The notes: generated from the sequence alone by a model not told the origin. A stretch of 64,000 bases of DNA from Ignisphaera aggregans DSM 17230 (GCA_000145985.1 CP002098.1:496001-560000), one strand, 5' to 3'. Shown: positions 9,309 through 17,216, counted from the first letter of the stretch. Made by a program: numbers and translations.

Positions 9309-9515
9309 TTGAGGGTTGATAGGCTTAGAGAATATTTGAAGCCTGATCCACAGGGATACTATGTGATAACTATAGATAGTGAGGAACTTGCTAAAATTCC
9401 TAGGAGTCTTGTAGAGAGCTGTATAGTTGAGGAGATATCGGCTAAAGAACTCGTTATAAAGACTAGGAGTAGAGCTATTGCAAAGAAATTACTGATCTTG
9501 TTGAAAAGGATATGA
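9309..9515 (+). CDS. Small conserved-looking protein, 68 residues
   Basis: TTG start with GGGAGCTG just upstream; charged product with a beta-strand-like start (GYYVITIDSEELAKI) and a basic C-terminal helix (IAKKLLILLKRI). It is divergently transcribed from the tRNA thiolase, sharing the AT-rich gap 9162-9308. I do not recognise a family; the length and amphipathic character would fit a small RNA-binding or complex-accessory protein, but that is only impression. Confidence 0.5.
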   Translation: MRVDRLREYLKPDPQGYYVITIDSEELAKIPRSLVESCIVEEISAKELVIKTRSRAIAKKLLILLKRI

Positions 9516-9534
9516 TTGTTGACAGGGGGGTCCT

Positions 9535-9576
9535 CCCGTGCTCATCCCGATCCGATACACGGATCTGTTACACGGG
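9535..9576. repeat. Nested inverted repeat (hairpin)
   Basis: CCCGTG (9535-9540) pairs with CACGGG (9571-9576), and within it GATCCG (9549-9554) pairs with CGGATC (9560-9565). It starts 20 bp after the stop of the 68-residue gene, so it could be a termination or processing structure, but its GC content is far above the surroundings. Confidence 0.55.
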
Positions 9577-9677
9577 CACAACAAACACTATTCCTCTTAC
9601 ACCTATTAAATACTTTTATTGTTGTGATGAACAGCAAGCTATTTTAGCACACATAGCATATTATATTTATAGCGACG

Positions 9678-9715
9678 CCCGTTGACAGCCCCATGTGGGG
9701 CGGGATGAAAACGGG
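9678..9715. repeat. Nested GC-rich inverted repeat, IS200/IS605-end-like
   Basis: CCCGTT (9678-9683) pairs with AACGGG (9710-9715) around a perfect inner hairpin GCCCC-ATGT-GGGGC (9688-9701). Compact subterminal hairpins like this mark the ends of IS200/IS605 elements and their derived MITEs; no transposase gene is present nearby. Assignment to that class is inference. The following stretch 9828-10240 holds only the short hairpin at 10087 and no open frame or known motif. Confidence 0.45.
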
Positions 9716-9763
9716 TCCCCCACACAGCGGACACCCCTTTATGCTTCTTCTATAGAAATACAA

Positions 9764-9814
9764 TCCGATAAGCCCACCTTATCATCACTTCTCAGATACG
9801 GCCACACTCCTCAT
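9764..9814 (-). ncRNA. Variant box C/D sRNA
   Basis: Minus strand: C-like ATGAGGA (9814-9808), 12-nt guide GTGTGGCCGTAT, perfect D' CTGA (9795-9792), spacer GAA, perfect C' GTGATGA (9788-9782), 14-nt guide, D-like CGGA (9767-9764). The internal pair is canonical; the terminal pair deviates at C position 4 and D position 2, the two bases that face each other in the kink-turn. The same deviation recurs in other candidates in this window. Confidence 0.5.
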
Positions 9815-10086
9815 CTACTATATCTCTATGGCTTCAACACATTATAAGCTCTTTAGCTCTGAACATAGATATTATCTCGATGGGGTTCGGGTCTGAACGT
9901 TACTTTTAATCACTTTTAAGTACTTTTCATTACTTTCTTCATCCCCTCATCCATATTCCCCCACTCCCTCGGGCTTCATCGTTCACAGCAGGGGCTCTTA
10001 GGGGTGACCCAGGCACCCCCGCATACGCTTCACATTTTCACTATTTTATTTTCTATATTCTTGATTCTTATGATACTCCCTCAGGG

Positions 10087-10108
10087 ATCCACCCAGCTTT
10101 AGGTGGAT
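10087..10108. repeat. Short perfect hairpin
   Basis: ATCCACC (10087-10093) and GGTGGAT (10102-10108) around an 8-nt loop, in a gene-free region. It may be an RNA structure or the trace of a mobile element; no adjacent gene explains it. Confidence 0.35.
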
Positions 10109-10295
10109 AAACCCCCTTATCGGCTCTAAGAATAAATATCTACTTACCCTGAATATAAGCTTGAGAGTGGAGAGAAAGTGATTAAAAGTATCTAGGAATA
10201 CCGAGAAGTTATATAGAGAGCAGAACAGCTTACAGCTGTGGTCTGAATAGTGATGATCTCTGTTCCTATGCCGATACAGCTATCCCTATATTGCT

Positions 10296-10344
10296 GTGAG
10301 GAGAAGCTTAGCAGCTGAATAGTGATGTTATCGGCCTCTACCGA
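10296..10344 (+). ncRNA. Variant box C/D sRNA
   Basis: C-like GTGAGGA (10296-10302), 12-nt guide GAAGCTTAGCAG, D' CTGA (10315-10318), spacer ATA, C' GTGATGT (10322-10328), 12-nt guide TATCGGCCTCTA, D-like CCGA (10341-10344). Both guides are exactly 12 nt. The C-like box has G at position 4 and the D-like box has C at position 2, which would make a Watson-Crick pair in place of the usual U-U. A further isolated CTGA-ATA-GTGATGA (10243-10256) just upstream lacks a recognisable C box. Confidence 0.42.
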
Positions 10345-10355
10345 GCTTTAGCTAG

Positions 10356-10405
10356 ATGAAGAACCTCCACCGATTCTGATTGGTGATGAGGTGAGTGAAT
10401 GCGGA
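10356..10405 (+). ncRNA. Variant box C/D sRNA
   Basis: C-like ATGAAGA (10356-10362), 13-nt guide ACCTCCACCGATT, D' CTGA (10376-10379), spacer TTG, C' GTGATGA (10383-10389), 12-nt guide GGTGAGTGAATG, D-like CGGA (10402-10405). It shares the leader TAGCTAGATGAAGA with the candidate at 13419 while the guides differ, the pattern expected of related guide RNAs. It ends next to the stop of the converging THUMP gene. Confidence 0.48.
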
Positions 10406-10407
10406 TT

Positions 10408-11541
10408 CTATGATGTGTCTAGAGTCTTTTCAATTTCTTCTCGTTCTAGAGAGAGTTTTTCGTGTAGAACTGTTGTTATTGCTATGAGTGCTGAGGCAAG
10501 TGCATAGTCTGTCGATATAACTATTCCTGGAGCTATATCGAGTACATATGATGCATATCTAAATAGACCTGTGGGAATACCTTCTCTAGCACCAATCATC
10601 ATATATATCTTCTTCCCAGCCTTTACAGATTTGACTATGAATTCTGAAACCTCGTTAGCAAGTTTTGATATCGGTTCTCCCTCAGGTTCGAAAACTATTA
10701 TTGGTTCCCCCATATGGCTTCTAATGAATTGATACATATCCTGGATAGAGACTCTAACCCTATGAACCTCTCTACCATAGCTCTTCCTCTGGATATCATA
10801 TCTCGATTCTATACCTTCGAAAAGACCCCTGAGAAAATGATACATACTATATGCATCTACAGATCCTATAGGTGCTACAACAAGTTCTCCTACCTCATAT
10901 GTCTGAACCTCTCTACCTATCCTAACACCCATGGTATATGAAGCATCTTCAGGTCCTAGATAAGGCTCGTGAACAACGACAAACCTCCTGAATAGTTTAT
11001 ACATAGGGAATTTATATGGCTTCATCTTCCTTATAATCTCCTTCCCAGGAACTATACTTATGTATGCATAGTCCTGGATTATCTGTATAAATACAACCTT
11101 ATCAGGATTATCAAGATCCACCCTAGCACCAGTAACATCCTTTACGATACTACCTACAGCTATATTCACATCTATAGATGTAAAACTATGTCTACCACGT
11201 CTAACTGTTCTAACAGCAAAGCTCTCATTAGGGTTTATAGCCCCCTGGACAACCCTCTTCACAGCATCTACAATACTCTGGATATCTGATTTTGCAATGG
11301 CATCAACTATATATATCTTCTCAACCTCTGGAACACTTCTTTTAATCTCATCGGCAAGTCTATATCTATCCCTAGAACCTGCAACTAGTATAAGACCCAT
11401 GAAATTAAATGGTGCTGGAAGAATCTCTACCCCAGTCTCAATATCTTTAATATATGATGCAACTATCTTCTCCATACCAAGTCTACAGGTTACAATAATA
11501 TCAACTCTATCCATTGGAAATATATCCAAGCTAAACACCAT
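10408..11541 (-). CDS. THUMP-domain SPOUT-type RNA methyltransferase (predicted)
   Basis: 377 residues. Residues about 60-170 have the THUMP look (VPEVEKIYIVDAIAKSDI, ESFAVRTVRRGRHSFTSIDV, VFIQIIQDYAYISI), a domain that binds the tRNA acceptor end. The C-terminal third (IYMMIGAREGIPTGLFRYA, then GIVISTDYALASALIA) resembles a SPOUT methyltransferase with its Gly-rich knot. The expected role is modification of tRNA or rRNA. An internal ATG at 11514 (MDRVDIIVTCRLG) is a plausible alternative start because the THUMP-preceding strand begins there. Divergent from the gene at 11629. Confidence 0.75.
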   Translation of the reverse strand: MVFSLDIFPMDRVDIIVTCRLGMEKIVASYIKDIETGVEILPAPFNFMGLILVAGSRDRYRLADEIKRSVPEVEKIYIVDAIAKSDIQSIVDAVKRVVQGAINPNESFAVRTVRRGRHSFTSIDVNIAVGSIVKDVTGARVDLDNPDKVVFIQIIQDYAYISIVPGKEIIRKMKPYKFPMYKLFRRFVVVHEPYLGPEDASYTMGVRIGREVQTYEVGELVVAPIGSVDAYSMYHFLRGLFEGIESRYDIQRKSYGREVHRVRVSIQDMYQFIRSHMGEPIIVFEPEGEPISKLANEVSEFIVKSVKAGKKIYMMIGAREGIPTGLFRYASYVLDIAPGIVISTDYALASALIAITTVLHEKLSLEREEIEKTLDTS

Positions 11542-11600
11542 ACACTCTAAACTACTCTCTATAAACAGGATATTAGATTCTTATTACATCTCATTAAAAT

Positions 11601-11608
11601 TCTTAAAC
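11601..11608 (+). promoter_or_regulatory. TATA-like box, leaderless start
   Basis: TCTTAAAC is centred about 24 bp upstream of ATG 11629, the distance at which archaeal transcription begins on the start codon. It supports a leaderless mRNA for the downstream gene and fixes its start. Confidence 0.5.
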
Positions 11609-11628
11609 CTTATACCCTCTATATAGAG

Positions 11629-12282
11629 ATGTGTATAGATATGATTGTATTCGAAGGATTTGAATCAGTTATGATTAACTCTATGTGGCTACTAGATCCA
11701 CCTATACAGTATATGCTTCCAGAGCTTGGGAGAAGAGGCTATACAGTTACAGGCATGATGCCACAGATACCAATACCACAACCAATATTTCCATTTCCAC
11801 CAAATGTAATAGCCTTTAAGGCATATACAAGGGTTCTATATGATCCTGGTAGAAGGGTTCTAGGTGTTGAGGGGATTAGTGAAGATGATGTCTATAGATC
11901 TTTTATAGAGCTTGAAGAGGTTCTAAGATCTGTTGGTGGAGATCTACAGAGAGGTACGATATTCTATGAGTTTATATCTAGGGGTAGGGCTAGGGGATGT
12001 AGACTACAGATAGGAGATATAGAAATATCATCACCTGAATCATTAAAACTATCAATACTTCCACTAGTCATCATAAAAAGGGATAGTAGTCCGCTAGATA
12101 GAGATTGGATCTATCTAGAGATAAGACCTATCTGGACTAGCTGGGGATCTGAACAGATATACTATGAAATCTTTACTGTCTATAGAGGTGGAAGAGACGA
12201 AGTTCTAAAATTCCTCAAACACTCTAGAACATTTGTTGCAGAGATCATGAAAACAGCATCAGATAGATTCTGTAGTAAATAG
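11629..12282 (+). CDS. Hypothetical protein, 217 residues
   Basis: Soluble protein with a Pro-rich segment near residue 45 (MPQIPIPQPIFPFPPNVIAF) and alternating strands later (WIYLEIRPIWTSWGSEQIYY, about 165-184). No membrane helix, signal or catalytic motif is visible and I do not recognise a family. The TATA element 24 bp upstream supports the start. It converges with the MBL-fold gene 11 bp downstream. Confidence 0.72.
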   Translation: MCIDMIVFEGFESVMINSMWLLDPPIQYMLPELGRRGYTVTGMMPQIPIPQPIFPFPPNVIAFKAYTRVLYDPGRRVLGVEGISEDDVYRSFIELEEVLRSVGGDLQRGTIFYEFISRGRARGCRLQIGDIEISSPESLKLSILPLVIIKRDSSPLDRDWIYLEIRPIWTSWGSEQIYYEIFTVYRGGRDEVLKFLKHSRTFVAEIMKTASDRFCSK

Positions 12283-12293
12283 ATAGCTAAAGG

Positions 12294-13037
12294 TCATATC
12301 TCTATTGTGTAGCCCGGATATGGTATAACAAGATCTATACCTGCCTCACCAAGCTTTCTAGCTATATCAGCTCTTATCATAGGTATATCTCTATAGAAGT
12401 GAATAGGTATAAACATCTTTACAGATGCTTTTACAGCTATATCTATAGCTTCATATAGATTGCTATGACCGTAGAGACCAGCGTTCTCTTCATAGCCAGA
12501 AGCCTCATGTATAAGAATATCACAGCCCCTAGAAAACTCCACAAGCTTTTCACAAAACCTCGTATCACCTGTATAAACAATACATTTATTCTCATCACAC
12601 ACCTTGACAGCTATAGATGGAATACTATGGCAGGTTCTCATAGCCTCGATATAGAGATCTCCAATAGAAAGAGACCTTTCCTCAATATCTATAAATCTAG
12701 CATCAGATCTCTGAATATCTACACCGACAAAATCTAGAAAATGTTTTATAGAGCTAATAACATCGTTTAAGGAGTATATATTGAGGGTATCTCTACATCC
12801 AGACCATCTATACATCTGGATATATGTAGGTAGACCAAGAATATGATCACCATGTCTATGGGTAACAACAATATTGCTAACCCCGCATATATCAACACCA
12901 AACTCTCTAAGCATCCTATACACACATTCACCAGCATCTAGAAGAATAGATGTATCCCTAGATACAACAAGTATAGATGTATGTCCAAGTCTATGACTAG
13001 AGATCCAACCACCAACACCAATAAATACTATCTTCAT
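12294..13037 (-). CDS. MBL-fold metallo-hydrolase, RNase Z-like
   Basis: 247 residues. The binuclear metal site is complete: THRHGDHILGLP (motif II, about 57-68), a distal CHS (about 146), YTGDTRF (about 168, Asp ligand) and a C-terminal FIPIHF (His ligand, about 214). Spacing and lack of long insertions fit the RNase Z/arylsulfatase-like branch rather than beta-CASP nucleases, but no exosite arm for tRNA binding is evident, so a small-molecule esterase is possible. ATG 13037 (MKIVFIGVGGWISS) starts the first strand and has GGTGT upstream; an in-frame ATG eight codons earlier is less likely. Confidence 0.85.
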   Translation of the reverse strand: MKIVFIGVGGWISSHRLGHTSILVVSRDTSILLDAGECVYRMLREFGVDICGVSNIVVTHRHGDHILGLPTYIQMYRWSGCRDTLNIYSLNDVISSIKHFLDFVGVDIQRSDARFIDIEERSLSIGDLYIEAMRTCHSIPSIAVKVCDENKCIVYTGDTRFCEKLVEFSRGCDILIHEASGYEENAGLYGHSNLYEAIDIAVKASVKMFIPIHFYRDIPMIRADIARKLGEAGIDLVIPYPGYTIEI

Positions 13038-13418
13038 AGACACCACATCTATAGAATTCATAGGGTATTTTGGGGTAATAAAATATTTTTAAGAGCTATA
13101 TTCTACAGATGTGCCTCATTATATAGTTTTATTAAGGCTTATATTTTTGTCTATTGTAAAGTGTACATATACATGTAATATGTACACCAAGAATATTAGC
13201 ATTAGGGTTATGGTAATGACTAAAGGTTATCGGAATATTGAGGAGGTCTAGTGGTAGGTGATGGGGTTGGAAGAGAGAAGAACAGTTTTCCCTTTACAGC
13301 TATAACTAACACTAGCCCTGATACTCTACACCTTCATTTCAACATCAATCATAATGCTATTGATCTTAATTTTATAAGAGTTGTAAGATCTATAATATAT
13401 TGATATTGATATAGCTAG
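13038..13418. other. Gene-poor region with a membrane-protein scrap
   Basis: No intact gene. At about 13309-13374 on the plus strand a frame reads LALILYTFISTSIIMLLILI before a stop, the look of a last transmembrane helix, but it has no start and stops in all neighbouring frames; it may be a remnant of a lost membrane protein. Confidence 0.25.
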
Positions 13419-13467
13419 ATGAAGAGTGCCGAGTTGGCTGAACTGTGATGATGGACGTCCTTACGGA
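13419..13467 (+). ncRNA. Variant box C/D sRNA with terminal stem
   Basis: C-like ATGAAGA (13419-13425), 12-nt guide GTGCCGAGTTGG, D' CTGA (13438-13441), spacer ACT, C' GTGATGA (13445-13451), 12-nt guide TGGACGTCCTTA, D-like CGGA (13464-13467). Flanks ATAGCTA (13411-13417) and TAGCTAT (13473-13479) can form a 7-bp terminal stem, which favours a real RNA. Confidence 0.52.
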
Positions 13468-13498
13468 TAACATAGCTATAGAATTGTTAAGAATATTT

Positions 13499-13548
13499 TC
13501 AGACTCCCCTATACCTCATCACATCTCAGTTTAGGTAGGGCTCCTCAT
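13499..13548 (-). ncRNA. Box C/D sRNA (variant C box)
   Basis: Minus strand: C-like ATGAGGA (13548-13542), 12-nt guide GCCCTACCTAAA, D' CTGA (13529-13526), spacer GAT, C' GTGATGA (13522-13516), 13-nt guide GGTATAGGGGAGT, D CTGA (13502-13499). Here the terminal D box is canonical, which anchors the reading of ATGAGGA/ATGAAGA as the C box in the other candidates. It lies convergent to the sRNA at 13419, 31 bp away. Confidence 0.58.
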
Positions 13549-13561
13549 CTAGTATAGCAAA

Positions 13562-13905
13562 TTAGTTTTCTGGTTTATAGCTCTGGAAGAGTTTTATCAC
13601 TGTTGTATAGACTTCTTCTGCATATCTCAGGGCTTCTTCCCCATCCTCTCTATCGTACAACATATCTGGCGGAATACCGCTCTCCTCATCTCCATACATA
13701 GATGGCTCTCTCACGTCTAAGTTTTCTTGATATTCTCGCTAGTCTTGGTATTTCTATCTGGAACCACTATGGAGTATCTATGTGCTTCTTAGATATACCC
13801 TTACCCTCACCGGCAATTTCTTCACCTCTTATCGGTATTATTATACCTAGCTTTCTACCTCTCTTCATTCTACCCAATCTCTTTCTACACCTCTGTATAT
13901 CAGAC
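13562..13905 (-). pseudogene. HEPN-domain protein remnant
   Basis: From 13738 down to the TAA at 13562 the minus strand reads SMYGDEESGIPPDMLYDRED then GEEALRYAEEVYTTVIKLFQ, close to the C-terminal half of HEPN proteins (RYPD...P...Y...DAEEAL..A..I...V). Upstream a different frame reads RLARISRKLRRERAIY behind an in-frame TAG, and a further frame to about 13905 is open but start-less. At least one stop and one frameshift separate the parts, so the gene is broken. HEPN proteins are usually RNases or their relatives in toxin pairs; no partner is adjacent. Confidence 0.45.
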
Positions 13906-13952
13906 ATATTCTCACTGAATAGTATTTGGCTAAGACGATTTATTTGTTGATA

Positions 13953-14939
13953 TCATCTGCAAATTCTTCTCTTTACAATGGCTGTATATCTCCATAGTGT
14001 AGCTGGACTAGGGCCAGTATCTATCTTCGGTAGTAGTTCTCCTCGTTCTATCCTAGCAAGAGCCTCTCTTAGAGGAGCTGCATCTAGAGCTATTGTTAGT
14101 GCTACTGCTGCTAAACCGCTCCACATACCCCACATGTCTCTCCATATATCCTCAGCACTCTTCTCATCAACCCCATAAACCTTTGAAACAATTTTCTTTA
14201 GCCATCTATCTACAGGTGGAAGCTCGTATCTCCTTAGAGCTAGAGTCATTGCTAGTCTAGCTGTATAGCTACCAACACCCCTTATCCCCCTCAACACAGC
14301 CTCGATATCCCTAGAATCCATCTTCTGTAGATCATCTATAGAAGGAATTCTCTTCTCTGTAAACACTCTAGCTATACTCTCTATAGTCTTCGCCCTATAC
14401 CCAACACCTGTGTCTATAAGTCTAGATGGATCTCTAACTATATCGCCTGGATGTGGAGGTAGAACAACATCTCCATTGTTTTCAAGCTCAACAACTCTTC
14501 CATATATATCAACAATGTTTATAACCATTGACCAGCCCTGTCTAAAACTTGCATTCTGTTGACAAACACCTATAACAAGAGCCCACCAAAGATCAGAACT
14601 CCTCAGTCTCCAGCCGCTCCACTCTATAGAGAATCTAGATAGTAGAGGATCTCTAGATGCAATACTCTGAAAACTGCTGATATCCTCATATATGCCTAGA
14701 GACCATAGCAACTTCTTTACATAGAGATCAATTTCTTTGCAGTTAGATGCAAATATCTTTGTATATCCATCTACATTGACAAGAGCTACAACAGGTATAT
14801 CAAGGTCTAGGACAATCTTAGCTGTAGAGCCATCAAACCAGTGTCTAAGGTTGTATACACTAAGGGTTTTGAATAGATCTACACCTCTAGATCTAGCCTC
14901 ATCACCAATGCTAAACTCTGTACATAGCTTCAAAGCCAT
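13953..14939 (-). CDS. HhH-GPD DNA glycosylase (AlkA/OGG-like)
   Basis: 328 residues. The helix-hairpin-helix GIRGVGSYTARLAM (about 218-231) is followed by ALRRYELPPVDRWLKKIV, where Asp in PPVDRW is the catalytic Asp of the HhH-GPD family. The Lys that OGG1/Nth lyases carry in the second HhH helix is absent (the position is Tyr/Thr), so a monofunctional base glycosylase is expected. The N-terminal 90 residues fit an AlkA-like TBP-fold domain. ATG 14939 has AGGTGG upstream and a TTTAAA box at 14971-14981 that may be shared with the divergent gene at 15019. Role: base-excision repair. Confidence 0.86.
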   Translation of the reverse strand: MALKLCTEFSIGDEARSRGVDLFKTLSVYNLRHWFDGSTAKIVLDLDIPVVALVNVDGYTKIFASNCKEIDLYVKKLLWSLGIYEDISSFQSIASRDPLLSRFSIEWSGWRLRSSDLWWALVIGVCQQNASFRQGWSMVINIVDIYGRVVELENNGDVVLPPHPGDIVRDPSRLIDTGVGYRAKTIESIARVFTEKRIPSIDDLQKMDSRDIEAVLRGIRGVGSYTARLAMTLALRRYELPPVDRWLKKIVSKVYGVDEKSAEDIWRDMWGMWSGLAAVALTIALDAAPLREALARIERGELLPKIDTGPSPATLWRYTAIVKRRICR

Positions 14940-15018
14940 GGCTCCACCTAGGTATATAGATATAGCAAAGATTTAAAGACTGTAGACACTTTATAGAGTA
15001 GTAGAGCTGGGATATACA

Positions 15019-15705
15019 TTGGCTCTAGAGCTATTGACAGAGGAAGAGAGGCAAAGGATACTGAAGACTCTTGAGAAAGATACAGAGTTTAGATTAGCTA
15101 TAGCAGGTCTTCTAGGGCTTAGAGAAATTCTTGAGGAGCTTAGAAAACTTAGGGAGGACTTCAATAGATTTGTTGTTGAACAGGAGAAGAGGTGGGAGGA
15201 GAACAATAGGAGGTGGGAAGAGGTATATAAGAGATTTGAACACATAGAAACTACACTAGCTATACACACAAAAAACCTTGAACAGCTTACAAAGGCTATT
15301 GGCGAACTAAAGTCTTTTGTAGGATCTATAGGTAGGAGGTGGGGCAGGGATCTAGAGAAGATGATATTGGAGCTATATAGAGATATTGTCAAGGGTTTTG
15401 GCATAGATATAGAGAGAATAGAAAAGGTGTATTTCAGGGATTACGATGGTAAATATCTTCAGAGGGGAGCTAGAATAGAGCTGGATATATATATGAGCAA
15501 CAGCATTGTCTATCTCATAGAGGTTAAAAGCCTTGTTGAAGAAGAAGATATAGAGTGGTTCAACAAGAAATGCGAGATATTTGCAAAAGAGAAGAATATA
15601 TCGAACTATAAAAAACTTGTGATAGCTATAAACATCACTAAAGAGGCTCTAGAGAGAGCAAAAGAACTTGGGATAGAGACTATATATGGCTCTGTAATAG
15701 AATAG
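15019..15705 (+). CDS. Coiled-coil PD-(D/E)XK nuclease-like protein (DUF3782-like)
   Basis: 228 residues. An N-terminal helical block (LTEEERQRILKTLEKDTEFR, then LLGLREILEELRKLREDF) leads into a coiled coil (about 40-95). The C-terminal half has a PD-(D/E)XK-type core: IELDIYMSNSIVYLIEVKS (about 152-170, Asp and ExK) and a final GIETIYGSVIE strand. Such proteins are abundant and multicopy in Thermoproteota; function is unproven. The start is TTG, preceded by GGGATATAC. A related paralogue lies at 17217-18080. Confidence 0.72.
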   Translation: MALELLTEEERQRILKTLEKDTEFRLAIAGLLGLREILEELRKLREDFNRFVVEQEKRWEENNRRWEEVYKRFEHIETTLAIHTKNLEQLTKAIGELKSFVGSIGRRWGRDLEKMILELYRDIVKGFGIDIERIEKVYFRDYDGKYLQRGARIELDIYMSNSIVYLIEVKSLVEEEDIEWFNKKCEIFAKEKNISNYKKLVIAINITKEALERAKELGIETIYGSVIE

Positions 15706-16142
15706 CAACAGTATTACATCTAGCTATATCCATATTCACAAAACTTCTATCCCTGGGCATTATTCGCAGAAATAGGTAAGATAATATATATAGCTATACC
15801 GATTACCCAATTGTATTCAATGTGAAGCAGTATAAGAACATAGACTCCATCTACAACCTAACCTCCCGCTTCAAAGGATTAGCAACAATCCCCTTAACAC
15901 GAACATAACCCATAGCTAAGCCCCAACCCCTCTATTCTCTAGCCGTCTTCCAATCTATAGTAGTTACAAAGCTTATAAATTTTCATTGAATTGATATGAG
16001 ATAGACAATAGAGTTTAGAACAATGCTATTCTAACTCCCTAGATAAACCATCTATAGAGAACAAGAATTTCATACACAGTATCGCTTTCTTTCTCCCAAT
16101 ATATCTCTTGATAATAGCATCTATATCTAGGTTATGCTATCC
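15706..16142. other. Gene-free stretch with protease remnant
   Basis: No intact gene. Besides the aspartic-protease fragment at 15851-15913 there is a plus-strand scrap reading NVKQYKNIDSIYNLTSRFKG (15819-15880) that has no start and ends at a stop; I give it no function. Confidence 0.4.
15851..15913 (-). pseudogene. N-terminal remnant of a clan AA aspartic protease
   Basis: ATG 15913 opens MGYVRVKGIVANPLKREVRL then a TAG. This is the standard N-terminus of small archaeal retropepsin-like proteases (MGYVRVKGxVANP...), which should continue into a DTG active site; here the rest is lost, with only unrelated frames beyond. It sits downstream of the orphan antitoxin gene at 16143, a pairing seen for some of these proteases, so the two may once have formed one unit. 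Confidence 0.5.
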
Positions 16143-16415
16143 TCATATCTGTTCATCTCTAAACTCCCTTACAATCCTACTAGCATCTGTAGGAACCTGG
16201 GGTTCTATAGGTGTTATGGTTAGAGATATCTTCTCGTTCTCAAGGTATTTGCTAAACATTTCAACTACTATCAAATCACATAGCTCCTCCTTCAATGCCT
16301 CTTCAACAGCTTTACCAATATCTTTAAAGCCATATTCTGTAGCTATTCTAGCTTTAAACTCCTCCCAAACTCTCCGATCAATAACAATAGTGGTTTCAAT
16401 CTTATCTACAGACAT
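16143..16415 (-). CDS. VapB-type antitoxin-like protein, orphan
   Basis: 90 residues. The N-terminus has a ribbon-helix-helix look (IETTIVIDRRVWEEFKARIA), followed by helices and a C-terminal tail with SRIVREFRDEQ, the kind of peptide that plugs PIN toxins in crenarchaeal VapB proteins. No toxin gene follows; the region downstream contains only remnants. It may be an orphan regulator or the survivor of a decayed module. Confidence 0.62.
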   Translation of the reverse strand: MSVDKIETTIVIDRRVWEEFKARIATEYGFKDIGKAVEEALKEELCDLIVVEMFSKYLENEKISLTITPIEPQVPTDASRIVREFRDEQI

Positions 16416-16546
16416 AAGGTTTGCAGTATATACAGATTGGCGTTGAGCTTATAAGTTTATGACCTATGTAGCTATTGCATTATGTATAGAGTTGTAGAAA
16501 CAATGTATTGCTGAGGCTTGCATCATAGATATTGATGAAAGTGGTA

Positions 16547-17134
16547 TTAGTTTCTAGAGGTTTTCTTGTTTTTAGTTATTGAGAGAACCTTCTCTATTTT
16601 CTCAAGGGCTTCATCAACAAGATCAGATATTGCTGTATCCCCCATAGAGATTCTTTGGAGAGCTAGCGCAAGTATCTCTATAGCTTCTGCTAGCTGTATA
16701 AGGATCTCGCCTTCTATGTTTCTTATGGAGCTCTCTGTAGATGGTGTTCTCTGTATCTGTTGCACTGCTTCTCTAAGGCTGTCAAAGGTTTTTCTAATCT
16801 CTTTTATCTCATTCTCTATTCTATTTATGCGATCCTCTAGAGATGAAGATATTGTTGTTTGGATAGACTGGAGCTGTTGTGTTGCTTGAATAGCTGTAAC
16901 AGGTTTGGAGATCTCTTCAGCCTTTATACCTTCTTCTATAGACCCTACATCTATACCAGATGTTCTTAGCACATATCCCTTTTCAGAACGTATAACAATA
17001 CCCCTATCCCTAAGCTTTGCTAGAATAGCTCTAACAATCCTCAGATTTACACCGAGATAATCAGCTATCTCCCTCGGTTTAGCATTTGGATGATGCTTCA
17101 GATACTCTATAACCTTATCCATAAGTGTTGACAC
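16547..17134 (-). CDS. Winged-helix DNA-binding protein with coiled coil
   Basis: 195 residues. Residues 5-55 form a winged helix (KVIEYLKHHPNAKPREIADY, then LGVNLRIVRAILAKLRDRGI, wing VIRSEKGYVLR). Residues about 95-140 are a heptad-rich coiled coil (LEDRINRIENEIKEIRKTFD) and the C-terminus is helical. The arrangement suggests a dimeric transcriptional regulator or chromatin-associated protein. It is between two members of accessory families and carries no partner gene. Confidence 0.7.
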   Translation of the reverse strand: MSTLMDKVIEYLKHHPNAKPREIADYLGVNLRIVRAILAKLRDRGIVIRSEKGYVLRTSGIDVGSIEEGIKAEEISKPVTAIQATQQLQSIQTTISSSLEDRINRIENEIKEIRKTFDSLREAVQQIQRTPSTESSIRNIEGEILIQLAEAIEILALALQRISMGDTAISDLVDEALEKIEKVLSITKNKKTSRN

Positions 17135-17216
17135 TGTCTACAAGCCCTAGAATATCTATGTGGATCAGAGTTATTCAGCTCTACGCTTCTCTCTAACAAT
17201 AATCTATATTGCTATG

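Noticed and set aside
9601-9660. GTGATGA at 9625 as a box C
   Set aside because: No CTGA at guide distance and no partner boxes on either side.
10243-10274. CTGA-ATA-GTGATGA followed at 14 nt by CCGA
   Set aside because: The internal boxes fit an sRNA but no C box is present 12-16 nt upstream; kept only as a note with the neighbour at 10296.
14991-15404. Ser/Leu-rich minus-strand frame
   Set aside because: Antisense of the coiled-coil nuclease-like gene. Composition mirrors the Glu/Lys-rich sense strand; no start signals.
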